Positions 17,809 to 26,176 of a stretch of 64,000 bases of DNA are shown here, piece after piece (the first letter of the stretch is position 1; every line of letters starts with the position of its first letter). The notes under the pieces were generated by a model. That model saw nothing but the letters and a program-made list of their open reading frames with translations, searched no databases and had not been told where the DNA came from. Source of the DNA: Sinorhizobium fredii (GTDB lineage: Bacteria > Pseudomonadota > Alphaproteobacteria > Rhizobiales > Rhizobiaceae); the NCBI RefSeq assembly GCF_002944405.1, contig NZ_CP024307.1, positions 1,942,501 to 2,006,500 of the forward strand, written 5' to 3'. Both the position numbers and the translations under genes were made by a program.

Positions 17809-20673
17809 TCACTCCGCCGCTTCCGCGTAGGCCTCGATCGGCGGGCAGGTGCAGATGAGGTTGCGGTCGCCATAGACATTGTCGACGCGGTTCACCGGCG
17901 ACCAATACTTGTCGACGCGGAAGGCGCCGGGCGGGAAGCAGGCCTGTTCACGCGTATAGGGCCGGTCCCAGTCGCCGACGAGGTCTTCAACAGTGTGCGG
18001 CGCGTTCTTCAGCGGATTGTTGACCTTGTCCATCCGGCCTTCCTCAATGGCGCGGGCTTCCTCGCGGATCGCCAGCATCGCATCGCAGAAGCGGTCGAGC
18101 TCCGCCTTGGTCTCCGATTCCGTCGGCTCGATCATCAATGTACCGGCCACCGGCCAGCTCATCGTCGGCGCGTGGAAGCCGCAGTCGATCAACCGCTTGG
18201 CGATGTCGTCGACCGTAACGCCGGCGCTTTCGGCGAGCGGCCGCGTATCAACGATGCACTCATGCGCGACCCGTCCCTTGGCCGATTTGTAGAGCACGTC
18301 ATAGGCACCCTTCAGCCGCGCGGCGACATAGTTGGCGTTGAGGATCGCCACCTTGGTCGCCTGGGTTAGGCCTTCGCCGCCCATCATCAGGCAATAGCTC
18401 CAGGAGATCGGCAGGATCGAAGCCGAGCCGAAGGGAGCAGCGGAGACTGCGCCCTCATTCTGGTCCGTTTCCGGGTGGCCCGGCAGGAACGGCGCGAGAT
18501 GCGCCTTGACGCCGATCGGCCCCATGCCGGGGCCGCCGCCGCCATGCGGGATGCAGAAGGTCTTGTGCAGGTTCAGGTGGCTGACGTCCGAGCCGATGTC
18601 GCCGGGACGCGAGAGGCCGACCATGGCGTTCATGTTGGCGCCGTCCAGGTAGACCTGGCCGCCATGCTTGTGGACGATCTCGCACACCTCGCGCACGTTC
18701 TCCTCGAACACCCCATGAGTCGAGGGATAGGTGATCATGCAGCAGGAGAGGGTGTCGGCATATTGCTCCGCCTTGGCGCGGAAATCGTCCATGTCGATCT
18801 CGCCGATGTCGCTCACCTTGACGACCACGACCTTCATCCCTGCCATGTGCGCCGAGGCCGGGTTGGTGCCGTGTGCCGATGTCGGGATCAGGCAGACGTC
18901 GCGATGACCGTTGCCATTGGCGATGTGATAGGCGCGGATCACCAAGAGCCCGGCATATTCGCCCTGCGCGCCTGAATTCGGCTGCATCGAGATCGCGTCA
19001 TAGCCGGTGATGGCGCAGAGCTTGTCGGACAGGTCTTCGATCAGGTGCTGGTAGCCGCGCGCCTGATCGGCCGGGACGAACGGATGGATTTCCGAAAATT
19101 CCGGCCAGGTGATCGGCAGCATTTCCGCCGTCGCGTTGAGCTTCATCGTGCAGGACCCGAGCGGGATCATCGCCCGGTCGAGCGCCAGGTCGCGGTCGGC
19201 GAGGCGACGGATGTAGCGCGTCATCTCGCTTTCGGCGCGGTTCATGTGGAAGATCGGATGGGTGAGGTAATCGCTGGTGCGCAAGAGCTCTTTCGGCAGC
19301 CGGTAGTCCGGCTCGAACTGCTCGACCTTGAAGTCGCCGCCGAAGGCCCGCCAGACCGCCTCGAGTGTCACCGGCCGCGAACGCTCGTCGAGGCTGATGC
19401 CGATCTTGGTCGCACCGATCTTACGAAGGTTCACCTCTTCCGCGACCGCGGTCTTCAGGATGATGCCCTGCAGCTTGCCGACCTCGACCGTAATCGTGTC
19501 GAAGAAGACGTCCGGCTCGACCGTGTAGCCAAGCTTCTCGAGGCCCATCGCCAAACGCACCGTCTTCTGATGGACACTCTGGGCAATCGCCTTGATGCCC
19601 TTCGGACCGTGGAAGACCGCGTACATCGACGCCATCACGGCGAGCAGCACCTGGGCGGTGCAGATATTTGAGGTGGCCTTTTCGCGGCGGATATGCTGCT
19701 CGCGCGTCTGCAGGGAAAGCCGGTAGGCCCGGTTACCGCGTGCGTCCACCGAAACGCCGACCAAACGGCCGGGCATCGACCTTTTGTGGGCATCCTTGAC
19801 GGCCATATAGGCGGCATGCGGTCCGCCATAGCCGACCGGAACCCCGAAACGCTGCGTCGAACCGATGGCGATGTCGGCGCCCATTTCTCCCGGCGATTTC
19901 AACAGGGCAAGCGCCAGCGGATCGGCGGCGACGGCGGCGATGGCGCCCTGTTCGTGCAGCCTGGCGATCAGCTCGGAGAAATCGCGGACATGACCGTAGG
20001 TGCCGGGATACTGGAAGATCGCCCCGAAGACGCCGGCGGCAACGAGATCCGAGAAAGGGTCGCCGATGACAAGCTGCCAGCCGAGCGGCTCGGCACGGGT
20101 CTGCAGGAGCGCGATCGTCTGCGGATGGCAGTTCTCGTCGACGAAGAAGGCCTTCGCCTTGGACTTGGCGAGGCGCTCGGCCATGGCCATGGCTTCGGCC
20201 GCGGCCGTCGCTTCGTCAAGCAGCGAGGCGTTGGCGACATCGAGGCCGGTCAGGTCGCAGACCATCGTCTGATAATTGAGCAGCGCCTCGAGCCGGCCCT
20301 GGCTGATCTCCGGCTGATAGGGCGTATAGGCCGTGTACCAGGCCGGGTTTTCCAGGATGTTGCGCTGGATCACCGGCGGCGTGATCGTGCCATAGTAGCC
20401 TTGGCCGATCAGCGAAACGAGCTTGTCGTTGCGATTGGCTGTCTCGCGCAGCTTGTCGAGCGCTTCCCGCTCGGTCATCGGCGCACCCCAAGACAGCGGC
20501 GTCCTCTGGCGGATGGAGGCCGGAACGGTGTCGTCGATCAGCGCATCGAGGCTCGGATAGCCGACCACCTTCAGCATCTCCTCCATCTCGGAGGGCGAAG
20601 GGCCGATATGGCGTCGATTGGCGAAATCGTAAGGCTTGTAGTCGGTAAAGGTAAAATCCTTGGGCATGCTCAT
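17809..20673 (-). CDS. gcvP: Glycine dehydrogenase (decarboxylating), P protein
   Basis: 954 residues, the usual size of a homodimeric P protein. Decarboxylates glycine and loads the aminomethyl group onto lipoyl-GcvH. Seen: the duplicated PLP-enzyme halves, with the catalytic half carrying [22 protein letters not shown] and the PLP lysine in [19 protein letters not shown] 20673 overlaps the gcvH stop codon by one base (TGATG), which signals translational coupling; a longer upstream frame is only gcvH read out of frame. Third gene of the gcvTHP operon under a glycine riboswitch. Confidence 0.98.
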   Translation of the reverse strand: MSMPKDFTFTDYKPYDFANRRHIGPSPSEMEEMLKVVGYPSLDALIDDTVPASIRQRTPLSWGAPMTEREALDKLRETANRNDKLVSLIGQGYYGTITPPVIQRNILENPAWYTAYTPYQPEISQGRLEALLNYQTMVCDLTGLDVANASLLDEATAAAEAMAMAERLAKSKAKAFFVDENCHPQTIALLQTRAEPLGWQLVIGDPFSDLVAAGVFGAIFQYPGTYGHVRDFSELIARLHEQGAIAAVAADPLALALLKSPGEMGADIAIGSTQRFGVPVGYGGPHAAYMAVKDAHKRSMPGRLVGVSVDARGNRAYRLSLQTREQHIRREKATSNICTAQVLLAVMASMYAVFHGPKGIKAIAQSVHQKTVRLAMGLEKLGYTVEPDVFFDTITVEVGKLQGIILKTAVAEEVNLRKIGATKIGISLDERSRPVTLEAVWRAFGGDFKVEQFEPDYRLPKELLRTSDYLTHPIFHMNRAESEMTRYIRRLADRDLALDRAMIPLGSCTMKLNATAEMLPITWPEFSEIHPFVPADQARGYQHLIEDLSDKLCAITGYDAISMQPNSGAQGEYAGLLVIRAYHIANGNGHRDVCLIPTSAHGTNPASAHMAGMKVVVVKVSDIGEIDMDDFRAKAEQYADTLSCCMITYPSTHGVFEENVREVCEIVHKHGGQVYLDGANMNAMVGLSRPGDIGSDVSHLNLHKTFCIPHGGGGPGMGPIGVKAHLAPFLPGHPETDQNEGAVSAAPFGSASILPISWSYCLMMGGEGLTQATKVAILNANYVAARLKGAYDVLYKSAKGRVAHECIVDTRPLAESAGVTVDDIAKRLIDCGFHAPTMSWPVAGTLMIEPTESETKAELDRFCDAMLAIREEARAIEEGRMDKVNNPLKNAPHTVEDLVGDWDRPYTREQACFPPGAFRVDKYWSPVNRVDNVYGDRNLICTCPPIEAYAEAAE

Positions 20674-21035
20674 CAGCCGACAAGCTCCTTGTAGGCTGCT
20701 TCGTCGAGCAGACCATCGGCAGAGCGCGGATCGGCAAGCTTCAGCTTGAAGAACCAGGCTGCCCCCTGGGGATCGCTGTTGACGAGCGACGGATCGTCGA
20801 CGATCGCCTGATTTACCTCGATGATTTCGCCGTCGAGTGGACAATAGACGTCGGAGGCGGCCTTCACCGATTCGACGGTCGCAGCCGAATCGCCCTTGGC
20901 GAAGGTCGCGCCGGCTTCCGGCAGTTCCACGAAGACGAGATCGCCAAGCTGGCCGGCGGCGTGTTCGGTGATGCCGACGGTCGCAACGCCGTCCTCGACC
21001 TTCAGCCACTCGTGTTCTTCGGTAAATTTCAGCAT
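20673..21035 (-). CDS. gcvH: Glycine cleavage system H protein
   Basis: 120 residues. Lipoylated shuttle protein of the glycine cleavage complex. Seen: the start [23 protein letters not shown], and the lipoylation lysine Lys58 in [11 protein letters not shown], with the EIIEVN motif after it. ATG 21035 has AGGAGAG at a proper distance and matches the family N-terminus. It lies 16 bp after gcvT and overlaps gcvP. Confidence 0.98.
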   Translation of the reverse strand: MLKFTEEHEWLKVEDGVATVGITEHAAGQLGDLVFVELPEAGATFAKGDSAATVESVKAASDVYCPLDGEIIEVNQAIVDDPSLVNSDPQGAAWFFKLKLADPRSADGLLDEAAYKELVG

Positions 21036-21051
21036 ACGCGCTCTCTCCTGA

Positions 21052-22182
21052 TCAGCGTTTGTAGGTCTGTTTGACGAAGGGCAGGGCGGAAACCGTGACC
21101 GGCAGGTACTTGCCCCGCACCTCTGCAAAAATCTGTGTGCCGTTCTCGGCATGGGCGGCATCGACGTAGCCCATGGCGATCGGGCAATCGACGCTCGGTC
21201 CGAAGCCGCCGGAGGTCACCGAGCCGACAGGCACCGCGCCGTTCGCATCAGCGAAGAGCTTCGCGCCGCCGCGGACCGGCGCGCGCCCCTCGGGCTTCAG
21301 GCCGACGCGGCGCCGGCGGGTTCCGCCGGCAAGTTCCGCAAGGATCCGGTCGGCGCCGGGAAAGCCGCCGGCCCTCTCACCGCCGGCGCGGCGGCTCTTC
21401 TGGATAGCCCATTCAAGGGCCGCCTCGACCGGTGTCGTGCCGGTGTCGATATCGTTGCCATAGAGACAAAGGCCGGCTTCGAGGCGGAGCGAATCACGCG
21501 CGCCGAGGCCGATGGCCAGCACGTCCGGATGCTCGAGCAGGCGCTGCGTCACGTCCACCGCCGAGGTGGCGGGAATGGAGATCTCGAAACCGTCCTCGCC
21601 CGTATAGCCGGAGCGGGAAATGATGCACGTGACGTCGTGGAGATCCGCCTCCGCCACGTCCATGAAGCGCATGGAGGCGACATCCGCCCATAGCTCGCAA
21701 AGCACCGCCTCCGCACGAGGGCCCTGAAGCGCGACGAGGGCGCGGTCGTCGAGCAGAGTGACGTCGCAACTATCGCCAAGCCCATCTTTCAAATGCGCGA
21801 AGTCGGCCTCCTTGCAGGCGGCGTTGACGACAAGGAAGAGATGGTCGCCGCGGTTGGCAATCATCAGGTCGTCGAGAATTCCGCCTTCCGGATTGGTGAA
21901 GAGCCCGTAGCGCTGGCGACCTTCGGCAAGCCCAAGCACATCGACCGGCACCAGCCTTTCGAGCGCCAAGGCCGCATCGGCCACCCGGCCGGACTTCGGG
22001 CGGATGATGACCTGGCCCATATGCGACACATCGAAGAGGCCGGCGGCAGAACGCGTGTGCAGGTGTTCCTTGAGCACGCCTTCGGGATATTGCACCGGCA
22101 TCTCATAGCCGGCGAATGGCACCATGCGCGCGCCGAGCGACAGATGCAGGGCGTGCAAAGGCGTATGATTCAAGCGGGACAT
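21052..22182 (-). CDS. gcvT: Aminomethyltransferase, glycine cleavage T protein
   Basis: 376 residues. Transfers the methylene group from aminomethyl-GcvH to tetrahydrofolate, releasing ammonia. Seen: the folate-binding N-terminal part with [16 protein letters not shown] and [21 protein letters not shown] in the middle, and a C-terminal barrel with [11 protein letters not shown] and [10 protein letters not shown] 22182 gives the standard N-terminus; a longer frame up to 22254 would run into the riboswitch. First gene of the operon; the untranslated leader holds the glycine riboswitch about 75 bases upstream. Confidence 0.97.
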   Translation of the reverse strand: MSRLNHTPLHALHLSLGARMVPFAGYEMPVQYPEGVLKEHLHTRSAAGLFDVSHMGQVIIRPKSGRVADAALALERLVPVDVLGLAEGRQRYGLFTNPEGGILDDLMIANRGDHLFLVVNAACKEADFAHLKDGLGDSCDVTLLDDRALVALQGPRAEAVLCELWADVASMRFMDVAEADLHDVTCIISRSGYTGEDGFEISIPATSAVDVTQRLLEHPDVLAIGLGARDSLRLEAGLCLYGNDIDTGTTPVEAALEWAIQKSRRAGGERAGGFPGADRILAELAGGTRRRRVGLKPEGRAPVRGGAKLFADANGAVPVGSVTSGGFGPSVDCPIAMGYVDAAHAENGTQIFAEVRGKYLPVTVSALPFVKQTYKR

Positions 22183-22257
22183 AGGTTCCAAATCCGGCCT
22201 CCAGGTCTGGCGCTGGGCGCGCCGGCTCACACTACCGGCGTCAAACGCCGACAACTT

Positions 22258-22415
22258 CGAGCCCCCTCTGTCCGTTTGCCTGAGATTGTTATCCCTTCGG
22301 CGAGCGTAACCGCTTCTCTCCAGAGTCCTACCGGTACCTTGCTGGTCCTTTGGCCTGAGAGTTTCCGGGGCGGTTGCTCCTTCGGCACCGGATTGAACCG
22401 GTTTCTCCCAACAAG
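22258..22415 (-). promoter_or_regulatory. Tandem glycine riboswitch upstream of gcvT
   Basis: Two glycine aptamers follow each other on the minus strand. The 5' aptamer spans about 22415-22325 and the 3' aptamer about 22324-22258. Both carry the family hallmarks: a GGAGAG or GGGAGA start, a GCCGAAGG loop segment (seen as CCTTCGGC on the plus strand at 22294-22301 and CTTCGGCAC at 22380-22388), and the CTCAGGC(A/C)AA-GGAC core (22340-22357 and 22271-22287). Tandem aptamers ahead of gcv operons switch expression on when glycine is high. No T-run terminator lies between the second aptamer and gcvT, so control may be at translation. Confidence 0.93.
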
Positions 22416-22583
22416 ATCATCTCCAGATAACGGCGAAGGCCGGATTTTGGCAAGGGCGAATGTCGCGATGAAACATATTTTTGTCGCCATGGCTTCATCG
22501 TCGCTCTTGGGCGCGCCTGCGGCAAATCGGCCTTTGCATTTGAAGCGGATTGTGAATAACGAAGAGACGAGACAGAGGCGATC

Positions 22584-22973
22584 ATGATCGGGCAAGGGGA
22601 CAGATGGCGAATTGCGGTGCGGCTGCTTGCCGCCTTCGCGCTCGTTTTCCTGTCATTCGCCCACAAACCCTCTCTCGTCATCGGAACGAACGCGGCGCTC
22701 GCGGCCGAATATCGTCTGCCCGACGGCTCCTTTGCGGAGATCTGCTTCGGCACCGAGGGTGTCGAGCACGAAGACGGCAAAGCGCCGCCGATCGCTCCGA
22801 TTTGCGAGGCATGCAGGCTCGCCGCCTCGGTGCTTCTGCCCGAGCCGCCGCAGGCAAGCGTGTCAGCCGACAAAGGCAATTGGCTCGCCGATTCGCCTGT
22901 CACCGAAATTCAGATCGCGCTGACGCCATTGCGGCTTTTGCCGCCCCCGCGCGGGCCGCCAATCCTGTCGTAA
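22584..22973 (+). CDS. DUF2946-like secreted or membrane-anchored protein
   Basis: 129 residues. Seen: a hydrophobic N-terminal segment (about 12-40) that could be a signal peptide ending in AALAAEY, two Cys in ICEACR (about 73-78) and another in EICFG, and a Pro-rich end. The CxxC-type motif after a signal helix and the neighbour gene fit DUF2946, a small family often found beside copper-handling proteins. The next gene is a periplasmic copper protein, so a role in copper or metal response in the envelope is likely, but no activity is known. Confidence 0.65.
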   Translation: MIGQGDRWRIAVRLLAAFALVFLSFAHKPSLVIGTNAALAAEYRLPDGSFAEICFGTEGVEHEDGKAPPIAPICEACRLAASVLLPEPPQASVSADKGNWLADSPVTEIQIALTPLRLLPPPRGPPILS

Positions 22974-23064
22974 CGCTCTTCCGAGAATTGAACTTTCATC
23001 ACGCCGCTTGGCGGCATTCACCACGAAGCCCGTGTTTCAGGGCACGTGGTTCGGAGACTACGAC

Positions 23065-24042
23065 ATGACCAAGATCAGAATGACCCTCCTCACGGCAGGC
23101 CTCACGCTCGCAGCCGCCGGCATGGCTCACGCGCATGCGACCTTCGAGGTGGACAGCACGCCCAGCGAAAAGACGTTCAAGGCGATCCTGCAGGTGCCGC
23201 ACGGCTGCGACGGCAAGCCGACGACCGAGGTGCAGGTGAAGCTGCCGGAAGGCTTCGTCTTCGCCAAGCCGCAGCCGAAACCCGGCTGGGAGCTTGAAAT
23301 CATCCAAGGCGACTATCAGAAGACCTACGACAATCACGGAACCAAGGCCTCCTCCGGTCCGGTCGAAATCCGCTGGAAGGGCGGCAATCTGCCTGACGAG
23401 CACTATGACACCTTCGTCATCCGCGGAAAGGTCTCGGGCTTCGACGAGGAAACGGTGCTTGCCTTCCCGACGACGCAGCTTTGCGGCTCTGAAGCAAAGG
23501 TCGTCTGGGATGAGGTGCCGGCGGCGGGCGAGGACGCTCACGCGCTCGAACATCCGGCACCAACCATAGCCGTGACGGCTGCAGGCGAAGAGCAGGCCCA
23601 TGCCGGGCACGGCGCTCAGCAGGCCGAAGCCGCTCCCGTCGAAGTCGGCGCTCTCGAAATCTCGGGCGGTGCGGTCAAGGCGATGCTGCCGGGCGCCAAG
23701 GTCGGCGGCGGCGGCTTTGTCGTTAAGAATACGGGGAATGCCGACGACCGGCTGGTCGCTGTCGAAAGCCCGGCGGCCGGACGCGTCGAACTGCACGAGA
23801 TGGCGATGGAAAACGACGTCATGAAGATGCGCAAGCTCGAAGACGGCATCGTCATTCCGGCAGGCAAGACCGTGGAATTGAAGAGCGGAGGTCTGCACCT
23901 GATGTTCATGGAAGTGCCAAAACCCTTCGCTGAGGGCGAGACCGTGCCCGTCACGCTGACCTTCGAGAAGGCCGGAACGGTCGACTATATCCTCCCGGTT
24001 GGGGCTGCCGGCGGTGGAGCGGCCGGCCACAAGCATAAGTAA
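23065..24042 (+). CDS. Fusion of YcnI-like (DUF1775) and PCuAC copper chaperone domains
   Basis: 325 residues, periplasmic. Seen: a signal peptide (about 1-22) ending AHA, so the mature protein begins with His, which in YcnI-type domains is a copper ligand; the DUF1775 domain at about 23-165; a His/Ala/Gln-rich linker (QAHAGHGAQQ); and a PCuAC (DUF461) domain from about 195 with the copper motif, RVELHEMAM followed by Met-rich sequence and GGLHLMFME (HxM). It probably delivers Cu(I) to cytochrome oxidase or buffers periplasmic copper. ATG 23065 gives a normal signal peptide. It follows the DUF2946-like gene on the same strand after 91 bp. Confidence 0.9.
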   Translation: MTKIRMTLLTAGLTLAAAGMAHAHATFEVDSTPSEKTFKAILQVPHGCDGKPTTEVQVKLPEGFVFAKPQPKPGWELEIIQGDYQKTYDNHGTKASSGPVEIRWKGGNLPDEHYDTFVIRGKVSGFDEETVLAFPTTQLCGSEAKVVWDEVPAAGEDAHALEHPAPTIAVTAAGEEQAHAGHGAQQAEAAPVEVGALEISGGAVKAMLPGAKVGGGGFVVKNTGNADDRLVAVESPAAGRVELHEMAMENDVMKMRKLEDGIVIPAGKTVELKSGGLHLMFMEVPKPFAEGETVPVTLTFEKAGTVDYILPVGAAGGGAAGHKHK

Positions 24043-24062
24043 GCCTTTCGGTTTGAGACTTC

Positions 24063-24086
24063 GGAGCGGGTTGGAAAACCCGCTCC
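24063..24086 (+). terminator. Hairpin after the copper protein gene
   Basis: GGAGCGGGTT and AACCCGCTCC form a 10-bp perfect stem with a GGAA loop, 20 bases after the stop of the YcnI-PCuAC gene and just before the convergent small gene. There is no clear T-run, so its efficiency as a terminator is uncertain. Confidence 0.6.
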
Positions 24087-24090
24087 ACCG

Positions 24091-24468
24091 TCAGGCCCCT
24101 TGTATGAACTGGTCGAGCATGACGGCGATTTCGTCGCCCTTTTCCTCATCATCGGTGGCCGGTTCGTCTTCCCAGTCTTCCCCGCGATCGGCGTTTTCCT
24201 CCTCCATGAATTCGAGGTAGCGACGCAATGTCTCCGCCTCGCTCTCCTGGGGCGGACGCATTCCGGCGCTGATCAGCATCAGCGCCAGGGGCAGGGCACC
24301 TTTCGTCTTGAGGGATGCCGGCGCAAGAGCGGCTCGATCCGGCGGCCGTGCCGCGAGCAAGGTGATGGCTTCATCGGCCGGAGCGTCGCCACGCACGCGC
24401 GCGGAAGGCTTGACGGCCTCGGCCGCGTAAGCCGCCGTCGTCGCGGAAATGGTAATGACCTGTGTCAC
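24091..24468 (-). CDS. Hypothetical acidic protein
   Basis: 125 residues if translation starts at GTG 24468, which has AAGGCGAG close by; a longer frame from 24588 has a basic, unlikely N-terminus. Seen: an Ala/Pro-rich first half, LPLALMLISAGMRPP in the middle, and a strongly acidic end (EEENADRGEDWEDEPATDDEE) that resembles flexible adaptor tails. No signal peptide or known motif. I do not recognise the family. Convergent with the copper protein gene and divergent from a small lipoprotein gene. Confidence 0.55.
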   Translation of the reverse strand: MTQVITISATTAAYAAEAVKPSARVRGDAPADEAITLLAARPPDRAALAPASLKTKGALPLALMLISAGMRPPQESEAETLRRYLEFMEEENADRGEDWEDEPATDDEEKGDEIAVMLDQFIQGA

Positions 24469-24769
24469 TTTGCTCGCCTTGAAATACGCTCCTCCTTTCC
24501 TTTTGCCAGACTCCGTTTGCGGGCAGGTGAAGCCGCGCGGTCGGATTTTATTTGAATGCGAGCGTTTGAGGCGCCGGAATCCGGCCAAGTGGCACGAAGA
24601 ACCGGCCGAAGAGGTGGAAGGGGCAGGCGGCCCCGGCGAGAAGACCGTCCCCTTTCGTCGGTCTATCTCGACGGTTGACCGGGATGTACAATCACAGCTT
24701 GATCAAGAGAATGGCGCAAACCGGCGCTGTGAAAGAGCATCGGGGACCTCTGGTCAGGAAGGACGAGAC
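24469..24769. other. Intergenic region
   Basis: About 300 bp between a hypothetical gene (minus) and a small lipoprotein gene (plus). It must hold two promoters. AGGAAGGA at 24756-24763 is the ribosome binding site of the lipoprotein. No other structure was recognised. Confidence 0.4.
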
Positions 24770-24907
24770 ATGCGTGCTTTGCTGTTGCTCATGGCACTTT
24801 TCACTCTGGCGGCGTGCTCTCAAACGGGAAGAACCACCGTTTACAACTCATACACGCCCGGATCGGGGGACTATTACACGGGCATCGTGCCGCCGACGCA
24901 GTTTTAG
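24770..24907 (+). CDS. Very small lipoprotein
   Basis: 45 residues. Seen: Met-Arg, a hydrophobic stretch and a lipobox LAAC with Cys16, so it should be a lipoprotein with a mature part of only 30 residues, ending DYYTGIVPPTQF. AGGAAGGA is well spaced for ATG 24770. A second lipoprotein gene 143 bp downstream has the same plan and a similar tail (YYQGIVPPR). Function unknown; small lipoproteins of this kind resemble entericidin-like or envelope-stress peptides only in size. Confidence 0.7.
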   Translation: MRALLLLMALFTLAACSQTGRTTVYNSYTPGSGDYYTGIVPPTQF

Positions 24908-25050
24908 ACGCCACGGACAGCCGGCGGCTCTTCTGAGGCAAAACTCCTGTCGCCGATACTAGCGGGTTGGGAGCGCCGAGAAGGCAATTGATCCTTGGCG
25001 AAGGCCGGAATATCAATGGCCATCAATCCTTTAGAAAGGGACCGAGATTG

Positions 25051-25161
25051 ATGCGCAAAATCCTATTGTTGCTCGCGCTTGCAACGCTCACGGCCTGCTC
25101 GCAAACCGTCCATGTCGGCGGTGAAGGCGAGTATTACCAGGGCATCGTTCCGCCGCGCTGA
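25051..25161 (+). CDS. Very small lipoprotein, paralogue of the preceding one
   Basis: 36 residues. Seen: MRKILLLLALATLTAC with the lipobox LTAC and Cys16, then SQT as in the upstream paralogue, and the tail EYYQGIVPPR. The shared ACSQT and YY-x-GIVPP segments show that the two genes are related. A weak AAAGGGA site precedes ATG 25051. The gene is followed by a hairpin at 25210-25241. Function unknown. Confidence 0.65.
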   Translation: MRKILLLLALATLTACSQTVHVGGEGEYYQGIVPPR

Positions 25162-25209
25162 TCGCGGGAGCAACTGCAGGTGTGAATGAACGACCGCGCG
25201 GGAAAGTAG

Positions 25210-25241
25210 AAGGGCGCTCGACCCTTCCGGGGAGCGCCCTT
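25210..25241 (+). terminator. Hairpin after the small lipoprotein genes
   Basis: AAGGGCGCTC and GAGCGCCCTT form a 10-bp perfect stem with a 12-base loop, about 50 bases after the stop at 25161. No long T-run follows, so termination is likely but not certain. Confidence 0.6.
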
Positions 25242-25383
25242 CAAACCCGGAAGCCGCGAAGGCGCCCAACCAGAAAGTCGGCGCACGGTCCTCTCTATAC
25301 GGGTGGTGACCGATAGATGGGGCCGATCCGTTGGAATTCAAGGGATCATCTCGGCGAGGCAGCGGGCCCTCAAAAGCATTTCT

Positions 25384-25845
25384 TCAGGAAATAGCGGGGA
25401 TTGCGCCCAGTGCGCCTTCCAGCTCGCCGAAGAGCTCGAAGCCGAGCTTCTCATAGAAGGGAGGGGCCTGAAATTCGAACGTATCCAGCCGCAGGCCGAT
25501 ATAGCCGCGCGCCCGGGCAATTCTTTTCGCCTCCTCCATCAGCCGCCGCCCGAGGCCCTGGCCGCGATACTCGTCCGGAATTGCAAGATATCTGACGAAC
25601 GCCCATCCGTATCCGTCGATCGCATAGAGCCCGCCGGTGGCGGCGCGCGTTTGCGGATCGCGAAGGATAACGGCAAAGCCCGGCAGCTCGGCCATGCCGC
25701 TATTGGCAATGTTATAGGCGTCGAGCGTCGCAACGATGGCGCGAATGTCGGCCGGGTCGGGATTGTCGGGAACGATGTCGAGGAATGGGAGCGGACAAGG
25801 CGATTCAATCTCGACTCGCTGGAGGGCGGCTGGTCCGGCGATCAC
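25384..25845 (-). CDS. GNAT-family N-acetyltransferase
   Basis: 153 residues if the start is GTG 25845, which has GAGGGG five bases upstream; GTG 25851 is an alternative, and any longer frame would overlap the lipoprotein gene on the same strand. Seen: the GNAT acetyl-CoA motif RGQGLGRRLMEEA with preceding VRYLAIPDEY, and a C-terminal FYEKLGFELF. Substrate unknown. A perfect hairpin GGACACCC-CTC-GGGTGTCC (25846-25864) lies right at the start and could end the upstream lipoprotein transcript or cover the start site. Confidence 0.85.
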   Translation of the reverse strand: MIAGPAALQRVEIESPCPLPFLDIVPDNPDPADIRAIVATLDAYNIANSGMAELPGFAVILRDPQTRAATGGLYAIDGYGWAFVRYLAIPDEYRGQGLGRRLMEEAKRIARARGYIGLRLDTFEFQAPPFYEKLGFELFGELEGALGAIPAIS

Positions 25846-25882
25846 GGACACCCCTCGGGTGTCCGATGACAAGCGCGGCTGG

Positions 25883-26047
25883 TCAGTAGGCCATGCGCAC
25901 GCCGCCGGGTGTCGCAGCGCTAAAGTCGGGAACGGGGTTCGGTCCGTACCATTGGGCGTAGGTCGTGTTGCCGGTACCGCCGGTGCTTGCGCAACCCGAC
26001 AGGGCCAAGGCTGCCAATGCCGCGGCAATCAGACGTTTGAGGGGCAT
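25883..26047 (-). CDS. Small lipoprotein
   Basis: 54 residues. Seen: MPLKRLIAAALAALALSGC, a type II signal peptide with lipobox LSGC and Cys19, then a 35-residue mature part (ASTGGTGNTTYAQW, then Pro/Ala-rich). CGGAGATT precedes ATG 26047 at good spacing. It shares the size class but not the sequence of the two lipoproteins at 24.8-25.2 kb. Function unknown. Confidence 0.7.
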   Translation of the reverse strand: MPLKRLIAAALAALALSGCASTGGTGNTTYAQWYGPNPVPDFSAATPGGVRMAY

Positions 26048-26176
26048 GGAATCTCCGATTCTGATTCGTTGAGCGGGGACAACTTGGGGTATCCTCACGT
26101 GCCAGTCCATCGGATTCACATCGGCTGACAGGTGTTCCGCCCTGCAATGGTCGGATTTCAAGTTGGAGATGGTGCA

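Noticed and set aside
21135..21693. Arg-rich open frames antisense to gcvT
   Set aside because: No motif and no start site; explained by GC-rich codon use of gcvT.
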